Assembly: GCA_023101725.1 (NCBI GenBank)
Contig: JALJCO010013654.1
Location: forward strand, 1,054,001-1,118,000
Length of the DNA stretch: 64,000 nt
Direction of reading: 5' to 3'
Source: Atherinomorus stipes
Lineage: Eukaryota > Chordata > Actinopteri > Atheriniformes > Atherinidae
This document shows, piece by piece, positions 51,001-62,300 of this stretch. Position 1 is the stretch's first letter; every line of letters begins with the position of its first letter. The notes under the pieces were generated by a model. It did not search any database. It saw nothing but the letters and a program-made list of their open reading frames with translations, and was not told the DNA's origin. The position numbers and the translations under genes were made by a program.

Positions 51001-54000
51001 GGAAAAACATGATTTGAACACAGCTGTTGGCTATCAAGCATGGTACCAGCTTTGGTACTGAAACAACTTATGTACAACTGGAAGGGAGAAAAAGTCAGAT
51101 TAAGTAAAGAAAGTAGAAACAACAGACATTCTAAGTGGTGTTTTGTTTAAAAAAAAAAAAACAGCAAAAAAGAGATGGCAGAAAGAAAAAAGGATAGATG
51201 TAAGAGATAAAGCTCCAAAGAGAGGAGAGGCAAATGAAAAAGGAGAAAACAAATGAAAATAAGTATGAACATCTGGATCTGTGATGGCTAAATGTTTTCC
51301 AGATTTTATTGATTGGATGTAAAGGCTGGAGACCCATTTGTAGCAACTGTATTTGAATATCTACCTTCAGAAAGGGAATGACAAAAGGTCGCAGGGGGAA
51401 GTTGGTGGCTTCTTGGAGCTTGGAGTGAAATTCCTCGATGGTTAGCGTGGAATTCTGGAGAGGAGGAGAGACAGAGAAAAAACACATGAATCCATGTGGA
51501 AGGCATTAAGTGATAATATTACTTATTGGAAGCAAAGCTATATCCTGGCCTGGAGTGAGTGTTTAGGCTTTTGTAATAGGAAGCATATGGAGCAGGCCAC
51601 AGTGAAAGGAGCCTCACAAAACATAGACACACATCTCCTTCGATTAACAAAACCAACATGCAGGAGCCTCATCATCAAAAAAATATGCAACAAATAATTA
51701 CTTTAATATGTGCGTCACACTTAAGAGTTAGTGGCTCGTAAAATCTCATCGTTTATAGCTTTCTTCAGTTTCTAAGTCTACACATTTCATCTTTTGCACT
51801 CCACCACAGAAACCTTATAATGAATATTTATTCATTCACTTTTACATATAGCATAAAGGGTGTAAAGGGATCTGCATTTTCCTGCACGGTCTTGGTTGCA
51901 TGATAATCAAATTGAGTGTTTAATCTCACACTTATCTCCACATTGAAGTCACGCTGTTTGGCTTTTCAGTCTGTTTTCATATTAGCACAGCTCTGCTTGA
52001 AAGTGCGCACATTCTATATCTGAAGACATCTGCGGGTTAATTTATGCAGCACATTCCCTAATGCATGTCCAACAAAACAGAACATGGCTTGCAGATTTGT
52101 GCAGGATTTTGTGAGATACAGCCTTGCAATGTCACAAGGGATGCAATTTATTTCCCTCTTAATTGGCTTTTCTTTGTTTCTGTTGCTAGTATCAAGGTGC
52201 TCACACAATTCCCATTGCTGTATGTTTACATGCATGTCATCCTAGGACTTTTCAACATAGTACACTGTGCATGAGCTTATCACGTGTTACCTCCATCCTG
52301 CATGATTTAAACATAGTCTGCATTCTGTGTCTTCCAACAATCAATGATAAGTCAGCAGTGACACTATTTCTAATGTTCAACAAGAAGAGTGCAGCACTTT
52401 AGAGGAAAAAATAACAGAAAAACAAGAAGACAGAAAAAAAAGAGAAAAAAAATCAAGCTTGAGAGAACATAAAAAAACAGCAGATATTATTTTTTCCTCC
52501 CCACATTCGCAGCGTTATTTCCCAGACCTGAATTTTGTTACATTCAGTCTTACATCTGTTCGCCCAGATTGCGTTGGGGCTGTTCTTGACAGCTAGTGAA
52601 ACCTCCTGAGTCTCCCGCTCTCCCTCTCCCCTGCACACAACCATCTAATTAACAGTGTCACTCTTTTCAATAAGGCAGGAGGAGGGACAGAGAGAAGAGA
52701 GGAAGAAGGGGGAGAAGCAGAGAGATATGGTGGGGAGGTGTGCAAGCCAAAAGGACACAGGAGAGGCGTGTGCATACGCAGACGATGAGAAAAATAAACA
52801 TTGTGAAGCCAAAAGCAGGTTATGCTCTGTGTGACTAATTAAAAAAAATTCTACCCCTCCATCTCCTCCGCCTCCTCCCCCTCCTTTCTGTGCAGCATTC
52901 AGTCACTATTTCTGTATCCCCCTCTTCATGGAGCACATATTTTCTCTGATCACAGAGATGTGCTAAATCTTTAACAAACCAAAATATTGCAGTGATATCT
53001 TATAAACACATCTGCCTTATCAAAACTGTTGGATAAAAGATGTTTTTTTTCATTTTATTTTTTTTATATTTGTGGCCTTGTATTCAAGTAGCATTAGCCA
53101 TTTCTACTGAACAGAAAGCCTCTGAATTAGCTACGTTATTACTGAATAAGTTAAAAGCACCAATATGTATTAGTCATAACTGCAATTTTGTTGCTTATCA
53201 TAATAAATATAATGCATTTCGAATCCTTGAATTTACTCTAGATTTGAATTGTGATTATGAACAATGCCTCTCAAAGGTACAATCATCATTTGATTGTTGC
53301 TGAATCTGTATTTGCCGAGTAAATAAATGAGATTTAGAATCGAATAAGAAGTATAATGATAGGTTGTCAGACACACACAAAGCCTGTGTGTCAACTGTGG
53401 TTAGATGTTATAAAAAGAAGTGCATGATTTAGTGCATGATGTTGATTTAGTCAGTTCTCTTGAATCAAATGTGGAATGATTAAATCAGAGGTGTAAAAAC
53501 AATGAACTCAAGATGATAGAAAAATCAAGTCAAGGTACAAATACACTACTAGAAGAATATTCGGTTAAAAATTGGGAAAAATCCAAGTGAAGAAATAGTG
53601 CATGAATATTATTAACAAGTAAATCTATACATTTTTTAGTTAGGTGCTGGCCATGGCGCCAGTTTGAACTACTACTTATTGTTTTATGTATATTTATATT
53701 TAAATACAACTATAGCACATTAGGTTGGGATATTGTATCATCTATGGGAATTTTTTTAAGTAAAATAAACCCAAAACACTATTTAATTGACCCTTTAGCA
53801 GCTCTCATATATTTGAGATGTGACTCCCGCTATACTCGGCTTTATATTATCCATTGTAACTGGTAACTTAAGCTGTTTAATAGATGTAGTAGAGCACTGA
53901 AGTGCAGTAGGGTGGAAGGATGAAGTAGCATGAAATGGAAATATCCAGGTAAAGTTCCACAAAACTGTCCTTCAGGAGGTTGCACTCAGGCAAATACTTA

Positions 54001-56334
54001 CAAATACTGAGTTTTGTAGAAAGCGTATAGTTTACTTAACATTAATGTGTAAATAAATATCCCCTTTTACTCTCAGAGATAATTACCTCAAATTAAAATA
54101 AAACATTCTTCTCTGTGACTGACAAGTAAAATGGCAGCAATGAAACTTCTTTCCTCCTCTTAACTCCTTCCATCTGGTCTTCCAGGAATTCCAAACAGGT
54201 CCCATGAATTACTCTCACATATCCTGCTAATAGAGCGACTCAGGAAGCTCTTTGACACCTTTACCCCTCACATACACAGTAGCTACTTACCACCAGCCCC
54301 AGCACTAACGTGCGGACTCGTTCACCGATTTCAGGCGAGATGTCGTTCCCAAACTGCTGAAGAGTTGTGAGGAAGCGCTTGAGCTTGCTTAGCTGCCGGG
54401 CGCCACAGGCTGGCGGCAGCTGCTGGTTGGCCAGAGAGGATGAGGAGGATGAGCTGGGACCGTTGCTGTAGCCGTTTGGAGGAGATGGAGCACCATTAAG
54501 GGCTGTTGGGGAGTGGCTACTGCCATTGGTTACTGTGTGAGACAGGGACATAAATGATTATATATCATTTACATCATTTTTATATGTTTTGTTTTCTGCT
54601 GAATCGAAGCAAAACTCATAACCTAAACTGTAATAGACACCAACAAAGGAATTAACATCAATCAGCTTCATGGAGACCTAAGGACTGATTTGAAATGATG
54701 CACAATCCTTCACATTTGTTTCCAATTGTTGCGCCTTGTTTGATCCCTTGCAGCATCCTCTCATAAAAAACACATTTCTGTGTTTGGAGACATGTTGCCT
54801 CCCTCCACCTCCATCTCCCTTTCCTTTCTCTTCGGCAGTCTAAACAAGCGGGGACAGAGGGACCCCCCGTTGTGCTGGAGCGGTTTACTCTGTTTGTGTC
54901 TATGTGTGTGCTGGGGGAGTTGGTGTACAAAGAGATACAAGGCGGCATAAAGCTCTCTCTTTAATGAGATTAGGTTTTGACTAGCGATCCACTCACTCCC
55001 CCTCTGGCCGCCGTCCAAAGCCGCCACTGGAAAGAGAGGAGAGAGACGAGATACTCAAACTGCATCTGGTAACAATTATGTCGGATGAAAATCAAAGCAT
55101 ACTGCTTTGTTAAGACCTTTGGCATGTGTAATGAGAGAGCTGGGCCTTTCCTCCCTCATTGCACGGAAGCCTTGACGTTAATTGTGGAGTGTGCAGCATT
55201 TGCAGCAAAAAGAGGCAGACAGATAGAAAGGGAGAAAGTGACTACTAAATGAAAAAAAGGGGACGTATGTATCTGAAAAAGAAGAAAATAATGCACCACT
55301 GAGACAGAATTTAATGCTTTGAGCATTCTGAGCCACAGGGCTTCTGATTCCTTGATTCTAGTGCTCTTCACGCAAGTGGTTAAGTATCTACTTCTGAGAG
55401 AATACTAGGGTGTAATTTGCTCATCACAAGCAATGTGCGCTCCATGGCAAGGCTCCAACGGTTTGTAAGCAGGGGCGTTAATGAACTTGTTGGGGGAGTT
55501 GTTTGCAATTTGGAGAGGCTCAGTGCAACTTGTTAAGAGGGTCTTGTAATACTGATGGTCCCCCCTAAGTTTTTTGCTTTATCATTAACATTTTGTGACT
55601 GTATTCCAATGTGTGAGCTGCTTTGGATCTGCTACGTCAGCGCTTTGCTCTGCATGGGCTTGAAATTATAGCCTTAAATTACATTTGATGTGCAGTTGTC
55701 ATGCCTTTATCTTAGGGTACGCTATATGCAACTTGGTATACTTATTCGCACACCTTTGAAGGATCTATACCATGCTGACACATTTCTGTGTCTGAGAGCA
55801 TGAAGCCAGGGATGCTACCAAAGGCTGTTTTATGTTGGCAACTACATAAACATTATTTAATGCGGACTGATTCACCCATACAACTTTTATGTGTGGAGGG
55901 GTGGAATCCATTCAAGGGAGAAACTACTTTTGATTACATTTAATAAAACAATGAATTAACCCTGAGAGAGGATGTGCTCTGCATTCTTTCATGCACTTTG
56001 CAACCAGCAATTACTGCAAGTTTGCATCTAAAAACGCTTTAATTACAGACAAGGAAAACACTACTGTGCTACTTCCACCCGTCTCCGCCAGCATTAGAAA
56101 CTTCATGGACATTAACCCAACCGTAGACTTGTCTGATTAATAAGCAATCCTAGTGAATGTGCAACCATCGCCGAGCAAAAATCCTGCTTTACTCACATGT
56201 GGTGGGCGTGTAGGAGCTGTTACGAGGTGCTCCTTGCGTACTGGGAGGGGGTGGCATGGTAGGGGGGGTCAACCTGGACTGTGTTTTGACGTCCGCAGGT
56301 GAGTCGGGCATGGTGGAGCGCTTCCCAGTGCGAT
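35701..56334 (-). CDS. runx1t1: runx1t1 (ETO/MTG8) corepressor, coding exons 2-11 of an incomplete model
   Basis: Join on the minus strand: 56334-56197, 54532-54291, 51454-51365, 47112-46931, 42799-42537, 41590-41502, 40742-40547, 40073-40005, 38208-38018, 36021-35701. All junctions are GT-AG, phases agree throughout, and the sum is 592 codons plus stop (human isoforms are about 570-604). The product is a nuclear corepressor that recruits HDAC, NCoR/SMRT and Sin3 complexes to DNA-bound partners such as E proteins; the human gene is the fusion partner of RUNX1 in t(8;21) leukaemia. Counting from the first full codon: NHR1/TAFH about 88-187, NHR2 tetramer helix about 320-380, NHR3 about 417-486, MYND finger 488-524. 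The tail [16 protein letters not shown] matches RUNX1T1, not CBFA2T2 or CBFA2T3. The upstream first exon was not found. Confidence 0.93.
36671..36752. repeat. dispersed fish repeat, left part
   Basis: CCATCCATTGTCTGTACTCG, then CCAGTGGAGGGTTGTGGGGG and GGAACCTATCCCAGCTG. This is the same family as 30611-30960 but more diverged. The continuation is found at 37752-37912, beyond the R2-like piece. Confidence 0.6.
36753..37751 (+). pseudogene. R2-like non-LTR retrotransposon 3' end, inactive
   Basis: Plus-strand frames encode the C-terminal part of an R2-type polyprotein. Order: [47 protein letters not shown], the zinc knuckle [18 protein letters not shown] (about 37039-37094), [13 protein letters not shown] sequence with the Tyr replaced by TAG at about 37117, then after a frame change near 37300-37350 [13 protein letters not shown] (the restriction-type nuclease core), [17 protein letters not shown] and [11 protein letters not shown]2 elements use this region to bind and cut DNA. 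Only the 3' end is present, as is usual for 5'-truncated insertions. The stop and frameshift mean it is dead. It is antisense to runx1t1. Confidence 0.75.
37752..37912. repeat. dispersed fish repeat, right part
   Basis: CTCTGGACAAGTTGCCAGTC, then CACAGGGCCAACAGAG and a GAGAATTTAGAGACACTC to GCCACTATGCAGC end. These correspond to the second half of the repeat at 30611-30960, diverged. Confidence 0.55.
38018..38208 (-). CDS. runx1t1: runx1t1 exon: NHR3 coiled coil
   Basis: It encodes [60 protein letters not shown] and SSE. The charged heptad pattern ([27 protein letters not shown]) is the NHR3 coiled coil, which helps bind PKA regulatory subunit and other partners in this family. The exon ends in phase 0; donor GAG|GTAAGA. 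Confidence 0.95.
38209..40004 (-). other. runx1t1: runx1t1 intron
   Basis: Donor GTGAGCAGCA, acceptor CACTCTTTTCAG. It is unique AT-rich sequence. An octamer-like ATGCAAAT lies at about 38661 within an A/T-rich stretch. No mobile element was recognised. Confidence 0.8.
40005..40073 (-). CDS. runx1t1: runx1t1 exon: start of NHR3
   Basis: A 69-base exon encoding [20 protein letters not shown] and KA between two split Glu codons. [15 protein letters not shown] across the junction is the NHR3 entry. Human has [20 protein letters not shown]. Donor CTG|GTGAGC. Confidence 0.95.
40074..40546 (-). other. runx1t1: runx1t1 intron
   Basis: Donor GTAGAAAATC, acceptor GTTTATGTCCCACAG. It is short and AT-rich; no feature was recognised. 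Confidence 0.85.
40547..40742 (-). CDS. runx1t1: runx1t1 exon: main NHR2 helix and linker
   Basis: It encodes [46 protein letters not shown], then [19 protein letters not shown]. The hydrophobic heptads of NHR2 are all present and almost identical to human. The linker after LKKG is shorter and different from the human GGSSSSHSRQQSPVNPDP form. It ends with the first base of a Glu codon; donor G|GTAGAA. Confidence 0.95.
40743..41501 (-). other. runx1t1: runx1t1 intron interrupting NHR2
   Basis: Donor GTAAGAAAAG, acceptor TTGTCACACCCAG. The content is AT-rich unique sequence; no feature was recognised. Confidence 0.8.
41502..41590 (-). CDS. runx1t1: runx1t1 exon: first part of NHR2
   Basis: It completes a Gly codon, then encodes [10 protein letters not shown] and [19 protein letters not shown], ending in phase 0. 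[13 protein letters not shown] opens the NHR2 helix, which forms the tetramer of ETO proteins and binds partner corepressors. Donor CAT|GTAAGA. Confidence 0.95.
41591..42536 (-). other. runx1t1: runx1t1 intron
   Basis: Donor GTAAGGATATTATG, acceptor TCTGTCTCACTACAG. It is unique AT-rich sequence. The stretch 41700-41800 is C/T-rich. No element was recognised. Confidence 0.8.
42537..42799 (-). CDS. runx1t1: runx1t1 exon: Pro-rich linker between NHR1 and NHR2
   Basis: It encodes [73 protein letters not shown] and ending RERARPI plus the first base of a Gly. It matches the human linker including the [15 protein letters not shown] block. It differs at the end, where fish [15 protein letters not shown] stands for human SHRDLRDRNRPMG. 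Acceptor CCAATCAG, donor G|GTAAGG. Confidence 0.95.
42800..46930 (-). other. runx1t1: runx1t1 intron
   Basis: Donor GTGGGTGAAT at 46930, acceptor TGTCTCCAATCAG ending at 42800. It contains the decayed Tc1-like element near 44051-44900 and CA- and CT-rich simple sequence at 43300-43900 and 45590-45790, which gives rise to long but meaningless open frames. Confidence 0.85.
44051..44900 (-). mobile_element. decayed Tc1/mariner-like element
   Basis: The left terminus reads TTACAGCGGCATGCAAACGT followed by TTGGGCATC, close to the TACAGTGGCATGCAAAAGTTTGGGC ends of a fish Tc1-like group. The following sequence, with ATTTTCACCCATTCTTCTTG, TCTGTCCACAG and GGGATCATTATCCTGCTG in this order, follows antisense Tc1 transposase sequence. 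No full frame remains and the right inverted repeat is not recognisable, so the right boundary is approximate. Confidence 0.5.
46931..47112 (-). CDS. runx1t1: runx1t1 exon: end of NHR1 and linker
   Basis: It encodes [34 protein letters not shown], then [20 protein letters not shown] and KRRTPDR. The first part closes the TAFH domain. KRR with the preceding Asn/Gly lies in the region known as the nuclear localisation segment of the ETO family. Acceptor CTCCTCCTGTAG, donor AG|GTGGGT; the last codon is split after AG. Confidence 0.95.
47132..47360. mobile_element. TIR element (MITE) abutting a runx1t1 splice acceptor
   Basis: The left end AAGAGTTCATTTGCAAAAAC, continuing to AGTTAACCACC, is matched by the reverse complement of the right end over about 30 bases with one mismatch. 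Internally, GAAGAGTTTATTTGCAGAAG near 47286 repeats the terminal motif. It is 229 bp long and non-coding. Its left end is 19 bp from the exon at 47112, so only the pyrimidine tract separates it from the acceptor. Confidence 0.8.
49790..50003. mobile_element. hAT-type MITE with near-perfect 8-bp duplication
   Basis: The ends are CTCTGTTTCTCAA and the reverse complement of TTGAGAAAACACTG, and next to them are inverted blocks GGTCCTCAGGACCCACTGCC and GGCAGTGGGTTCTGAGGACC (after complementing). The 8 bases outside the ends are TTTTAAAT (49782-49789) and CTTTAAAT (50004-50011), matching at 7 of 8. An 8-bp duplication indicates hAT. It is 214 bp long and non-coding. Confidence 0.8.
50132..50345. 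repeat. decayed repeat with ACGTTGAAAA-type motifs
   Basis: It starts CCAGCAAAATTTGGTAGAAA and has several variants of GACGTTGAAAAG, TTGAAATG and ATTGAAAAGACG before TGTTTGGTGGG. Fish genomes contain a common repeat with many tandem ACGTTGAAAA units and CAGCAAATTTTGGT-like ends; this appears to be a short decayed copy. Confidence 0.45.
51365..51454 (-). CDS. runx1t1: runx1t1 exon: middle of NHR1/TAFH
   Basis: Thirty codons in phase 0 at both ends: [19 protein letters not shown], then [11 protein letters not shown]. This is the most conserved part of the TAFH domain (EEFHSKLQ...[10 protein letters not shown]). Acceptor CTCTCCAG, donor GTAGATATTC. Confidence 0.95.
51455..54290 (-). other. runx1t1: runx1t1 intron
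   Basis: Donor GTAAGTAGCT, acceptor CTCCTCCTCTCCAG. The content is AT-rich unique sequence with short purine tracts near 52660-52740. No mobile element was recognised. Confidence 0.8.
54291..54532 (-). CDS. runx1t1: runx1t1 exon: Ser-rich linker and start of NHR1/TAFH
   Basis: It encodes [20 protein letters not shown], a seven-serine run, [14 protein letters not shown], then the first NHR1 helices [20 protein letters not shown] and [14 protein letters not shown]1 is the TAF4-homology domain that binds E-protein activation domains. It is nearly identical to human in the NHR1 part. Donor GTG|GTAAGT; the exon ends in phase 0. Confidence 0.95.
54533..56196 (-). other. runx1t1: runx1t1 intron
   Basis: Donor GTGAGTAAAG at 56196, acceptor TCTCACACAG ending at 54533. 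It contains no recognisable element or alternative exon. The open frames at 54658-55371 lack coding resemblance. Confidence 0.85.
56197..56334 (-). CDS. runx1t1: runx1t1 coding exon with internal MPDSP start
   Basis: The acceptor TTTTGTCAG precedes the exon and the donor is T|GTGAGT. It begins with two bases completing a codon from a missing upstream exon, then encodes [20 protein letters not shown], a proline-rich stretch (TPPTMPPPP) and [14 protein letters not shown]. Human RUNX1T1 has RTEKHSTMPDSP at this point. The Met of MPDSP is a known or plausible start for a shorter isoform. The final T begins the Leu codon completed by the next exon. Confidence 0.9.
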
Positions 56335-59300
56335 CTGACAAAAGACAGACAAAAAAGGATTATAACACAATGGCTTAACACAACAGTTACAGTTAAAGAA
56401 GAGTTTAATTGATATGAGAGAGTCAGGAGCATCAGAGAGATAGACGGCTCACTGCATCATGTACATTTGATACATGCCTGTTGTGCCTCAGTGACACTGA
56501 TGCACGAGTTCTGACTGTGATAAATGAGAGGGAGAACGAAGGGATTCACACAAAAACACACTTGAGAGAGGAGGGTAAATCGGCTGCAAGTACGGGTCTC
56601 ATTCCACCACCATCTGTGCCACCCAGAAGGGCCACACAGTCTCCCCAGTTAATGACCGCAGCGTGCATTACACTCAAACTAGGAAACACACTCCCCCTCT
56701 CACATTAATGCTTATATCTCTGGATACTATATTCACATCTGCTCAGCAGGAAGACATTTCCAAGATAACATTTTCATCAAAATATTTTCTCTGATGATAT
56801 GCCTATTTTCACCTAATTCAGTTGCTTTGTGCTCCACAGATAACAAACCATATCGAATATATGGGAACAACAACAAGGCATTATCAGAGTCCTGCAGTGG
56901 CACAAGGGCAGAGCCCTCACTGTGCAAGAGGAGATACACAGCATCTCTTGGCAAAAGCAGTAACAAGCCTATCACTGAGTCAACAGACTGTTATCACATA
57001 ATGTGGCACATTGTGAAAAGGAGATTATAAAAAAATGAGTGCAGAGGAAGAAGGGTGGAGGGAGAAAAGACAAACGAGAGACAGGAGGGAAAGGAGGAGC
57101 TGCAAGGAAAACAAAAGTTCAATCTGTGACAATGGGAAGTTTGGTGGAATCATGACGTGGATGCATGTGCAAATACACACACATGGTAAAAGGCAGAATC
57201 ACTCTGCAATCGGGGTTTCAAAGATACATGCACAAACAGGATGGACCCCTGTTGCAAAAAATTCCCAGAAACTTCAAGTCTGTATATGATTGTGTTCCAT
57301 ATGCAAGCTGTCTTTTATATTTGACATTATTATTACCTACTTGAATTTACCAAGCACAGAGGAACTGTATTTTAACGTGTGATTTTTCAGATCCAGAGTG
57401 GCATACTGTTAAGTTTGGGTACCAAAAAAAAAAAAAAAAAAGAGAGAGAAAGAAAAGAAAGAGACAGGATAGTCTAAGCCTGTTAGCCAGGCCCGATCAC
57501 CCTGCTTTGCTGAAGCAGCCTAGGTGCACCATGACTAAGACTTTTAGTCACAGTAACTTGGCTTTAGCAGAAAGCAGAGTCAGGGATGGAGGTGTCATTG
57601 AAAGTCTGAATATTGCTCCATAACTGTGTTTCTGACTGAATATTTGCTACAGCTTTGTTTATTGTTAATAGATGCTGACCCTTTGAGAAAATATCAGAGA
57701 GCAAATGATGTAACTGGGAAACAATCAGGACAGAACACAACTTATATACAATATAAATCCTAGTAACTACACTTTGAAATGTCATGACAGGTTGCATGTT
57801 GAGGAACACAAATGATTAGCCTCTTTAGGTTTTAAAAGTTCAGTGGTTACTGTACTGTAACTGACGAGCCATTATTTTAAATAGTTTCTCAATAAGCAGG
57901 AGCCTTCAAAGACCTGTGAGCTGCTCCTGGATAATTGGATATAACTGATTGACAAGGGCAGCCTGAGAGCATCTTGTTTTATTGTTTCATTTTGCAGAGA
58001 AGAACAATGACAAACTGCAAAAAAAGTGACTCTCCAGGACTTCCCACAATTCCTGAAGATGCCAACGGTAAAAGAGTATTTCTACTCCAGGTAAAGTTCT
58101 GCCTTCTAACCATGGAGGTGTCCCTCTTTTACTCTTGCTGTGATTTTGGAGACTCCTACCACAACGAAAAAACCAGAGCTTAGGATCACTTAGGGTCACT
58201 GGGACATCATTTGTTCATGTGGTATCCAGTACAGTTAAAAATAATTCACAGATGTTAAGTTAATTATTGACCTACAGTCAGTTTTAGCTTGGCAGTGGAG
58301 AATTGCAATGAAATGTGGGGAAAGAATACTGTAGATAAATTGCAGAGAGCAAAATGAATGGATACAGATTAGAGATTAGTGGAAAGATGTGATTTGGAAA
58401 ACAGAAAACTGAAGAGGTGAAAGAGGAGTCAAAATAAAAAAAAAGAAGGCAAGTCTTTTCTTTCTTTTTAGCACCCAAACACACAACCTTTCTTCTGCCC
58501 CTGCCAACATGGCCAGGCTGTAAAAGGTTTACCACTTTGGCTTCACCACAGCAAAAAAAGTCCGGACTATTTATTTTACAAACTTAGGACACAGCAGAAT
58601 AGCTTGTGGAAATATATAGTGTTACCTCAGGCTGCCAGCTATCATATCCTGTACGCCTGCCTATAATATGACCTGTGAAAATACAAGGTCATTAAAAGAG
58701 ATGGCCGAGTGACAGGACCCAAGGTAATTCATCATTTTCCAGTCAAACATGAAGAACTTACAATGTATACACTCAAAATGCCTAAATTAAATGGAGTAAA
58801 GTCGCCATTTCACACATGGTTGTGCTTATTCTGTTTCAGTGAATTTTTTGGTCATGCTTTCCATGGATTTGTATATTGCCTTTTCTAATTGTGTGGTTAT
58901 TTCTGGCACAATTCGCGTGATCTATAACTGTTTGATAGAACATAAAAATAGGATCTGAATTATAGTGTAATTACTTGAATCTTTTTGACTAGATATAAAA
59001 ATAAATAGAAAAAAATGGCAGAAAGTACCACAATGCAATAGCAGTTCCTTGGAAAAATAACCAAGTAAGTTACTATCTCCCCCCTTTTTTCTTTTCTTTT
59101 ACATCAGGTCGTATAAACAGGAGAGTTGGGAATGATTTAGAAGTATTTTTCTAGAATATTTGGAGCAGAATGTCCACTTTAAATCCACCTGAGCTCCTGC
59201 GTGGAGCCCTGCGGTTGTATGAGAGGATAAGTTTGGTTACAGGCTTGTATTTGGGGAATAACACCTGGGTCAGCATCATGACTGGATTGAGATGGGAGAA

Positions 59301-62300
59301 ACAAACCCAGAGAGCATCTGAAACTCATGTGCAGTCCCTCAGGTGAAGAATATAAAAGATAAGAAAGAATTAGTCTGAAGTCCATGCAGACATGCATGTA
59401 AACAGTAATGTGTTCATGCACACAAACCCACATGCATATCCTTGCAGTGTGACTGATAACCAGCATCGTCTCTGCGTCTGATTTGATTGAGGGGCCCGTG
59501 CAGCACATAAGTGCAATAAAATCAATGGCTTCATACAAACCAACACGGGCTGCATCCATCCATTTGCTCTGCAACAGCTTGAATCGATGGCAATTCTCTT
59601 TCAACAAAGCAATTCACTTGGTTTTGGGAAAAATAAAAAATAAGTCTTACAACTCAAGCAGATGATTGAAAACAACTCACAGTGTATGCCTGTTTGGTCC
59701 ACAATTTCAAGCGCAAATATGGCATATATATCTGAAAACTTAAAAAGAAACAGCTATATAAATAAAGCTAGGCAAACAATCAGACAAGCTCTCATTTTAT
59801 TATGGCAATAGAGCAGGGTTGAGACGTATCAAGCAGTTGCTTCCTCATGCATAATTCAGTTCAAAAAGCACTCTTAAACAACCTTGAAATGTAGGGCATC
59901 TCCTTCAGTCTAATACATCTGTTAAAAGTTAATGGCTGAATGCACATCTATTGTCGATTTATTAGCCCTGTTACTGTCCTGTCTGTGTAAAATCCGAGGG
60001 AAAGCAGCCGATCTGTAGCCAGTCGACGGTACTCCAGGACTGGACGCGTATCGATGAGCGGAGCCTTAATGGAAAGGGGGTGTTGAGTGCTTTGACTTTA
60101 CCTAACTCACGTTACGACTTCTCAGAAGTGCTGTTGTCCAGCACTTAATGGATTGACGAGGATGAGAACAGTTGTTGAAGAGGAAGCAATTAGATATGAG
60201 GGAATAGAAGAGCCTCTTCAGCGTGCGCTGATTCAATCTGTGCAGGCAGAGGTGCCAAAACTATTGATCATGCCTGTGGATGACAATGATTAATGACTCA
60301 CAGCAGCCACTTCATGTATGTTTTTGTCTATGACTTCATAAAGGAGCTTTTAGTGAAATATTTGCAGAAGAGTCGGCTTGAATAGACTTAAACCCAGGGG
60401 AATACCTGTGCCGTGGTGGTGCCTCATTGAATTTTGTTACCCAGCCATCATATTGAATATGTCAGAGGTAATTACATTGACATCAAATTGAATCATTGTC
60501 TACATAATGTCAGGAGCATTTTGCCTGCGACCCTTTATGGCCAGGCAGTGCCTACTCCGATTGTCACATACTGACTGATAGACAACCATTGAGTTTGTCA
60601 TTTGACCCACCAGGAGAATCCCCAGCCACCATACCAGTATTTCCAGCTGCCATTTGTGAATATAACAGGAATTAGAATAATGCTAACCCATCTCCAATCT
60701 CACAGTCGCAAAAGATCTTTGTTAAGATGAAGCAAAAGTTGACTGGCTCTGGTTTGTAACTTCTTTAATCAATCCCAGAAACGGAGCAGGAGCCTGGACA
60801 GCCACCTGCCACTCACAAGTATGTCTTCACACTTACATCACCCGTTTGCATCGTCCATGATTACGTGATCCTCACTGTTTGCAAAATCTCTCCCTCTTTC
60901 TTTTTTTTCTCCCTTTCTTCCCTGTTCTCTCCCCATTGCTCGTACTCTTTCAGCCGAGCTCAAAGAAAGGAGATTTTATCCCCCCGCTGACTTGAGATAC
61001 ATGCCTTTTTCTAAGGTTACATGCAAGTTACATCACTTGCCTAAAACAAGGTTGTTGCAATGAGCGATATCTAGGAGGAGCGTGGTCCCTGAGAAACGGT
61101 TCACTGTGTTACAGAGAGGACTTTTCTAACCCACTGCTCAAAGCAAAAATACAATGTTATATCAAACCCTTCTACATTTCATCATCACACACAAAGCCGG
61201 GGGGTCATTTTGTATTCAAATCACCTTGTGAAAATGAAGACAACACTGCCTAACCTTGATGTTTTAGATTACTCGTTGAGGCTACGACTTCAAAGTCTAT
61301 AATGAGCAGATAGAGTCAAACAGTCTCCATTACACTCTTCATAAGCTAGAATTGCCTTCGCGTGCATGTTGGCTTTTGCATGTGTCTGTGTGCGCTGAGA
61401 TTGTACTGCCTAGAAAATTATGGTAATGGTGGACTGTAATACACCACTCAAGAGTACTTCACACCGGCAAACCCCATTCTTCATAAAAGACGACAATAGA
61501 TTTCAATCATGCTAGGTGAATTTTTGAGAGCTGGCGGCTGTGACATAAACAATTTACGGTGCGCTGGCGCCTGTTCGAGCACAAGGTTGTATTAGTCAGA
61601 CGTAAGATAGAGTTAAATGGAAGAGTGTGTATAGATTGGTGCACTTCTGCCGTGAAGGCAAAGGCCACCATTTAATCTAGATATGCATTATATCTCCCGT
61701 ACACACATTGATGTGTAGGTGGTGAAGTGAAAACCGTGAAGCACTCAAGCTGCAGGGAATCTGCAAATTGAGCACTAATGTCCACAACATGCCAAAGTCT
61801 GTGCAGAATGGAGCCTCCGGGTGTGCGATACAACACACGCATTACAAGATAATCTGTGAAGAGTGGGAGCAGGTAATGGCAGACACAAAGTGATATTGAG
61901 ATTGCATGATAGTGGCTTGTGGTGGATGCCCTGTGAGTCAGGTGCAGACGTGAGGAGGGGGATCAGGGAACAGACACACGCGACAGATAACAGCGGAGAG
62001 AGTGAAAGGCCAGGTGTGGGATGGAGCACCACTGAGGGACAGGTGGGGTGTTTGAGATTCAGACCGAGTACACAGAGAGTGAAGAGAAATCTATCTGTAT
62101 GCAAGAGAAGTAAGACACACACACACACACACACAGCCAGATGGAGCAGTATGCAGAGCATGTCCCATCAAACTCCACCCGCTTGTCAAGAAGATGTATG
62201 GATGTAACGCCCTACCGCAAGCCCACAAAAACACAAACACGTACACAGACACACAGCTGCAAGAATTCACATTGCTCCCTAAAAGACACAACTCTTTCTC

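Larger units (their letters stand above)
47113..51364 (-). other. runx1t1: runx1t1 intron with two TIR elements and a decayed repeat
   Basis: Donor GTAGATATTC at 51364, acceptor CTCCTCCTGTAG ending at 47113. It contains a decayed repeat at 50132-50345, a hAT-type MITE at 49790-50003 and a second TIR element at 47132-47360 immediately upstream of the acceptor. Stretches at 48400-48560 and 49020-49190 are of balanced composition and could be conserved non-coding DNA; this is untested. Confidence 0.85.
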
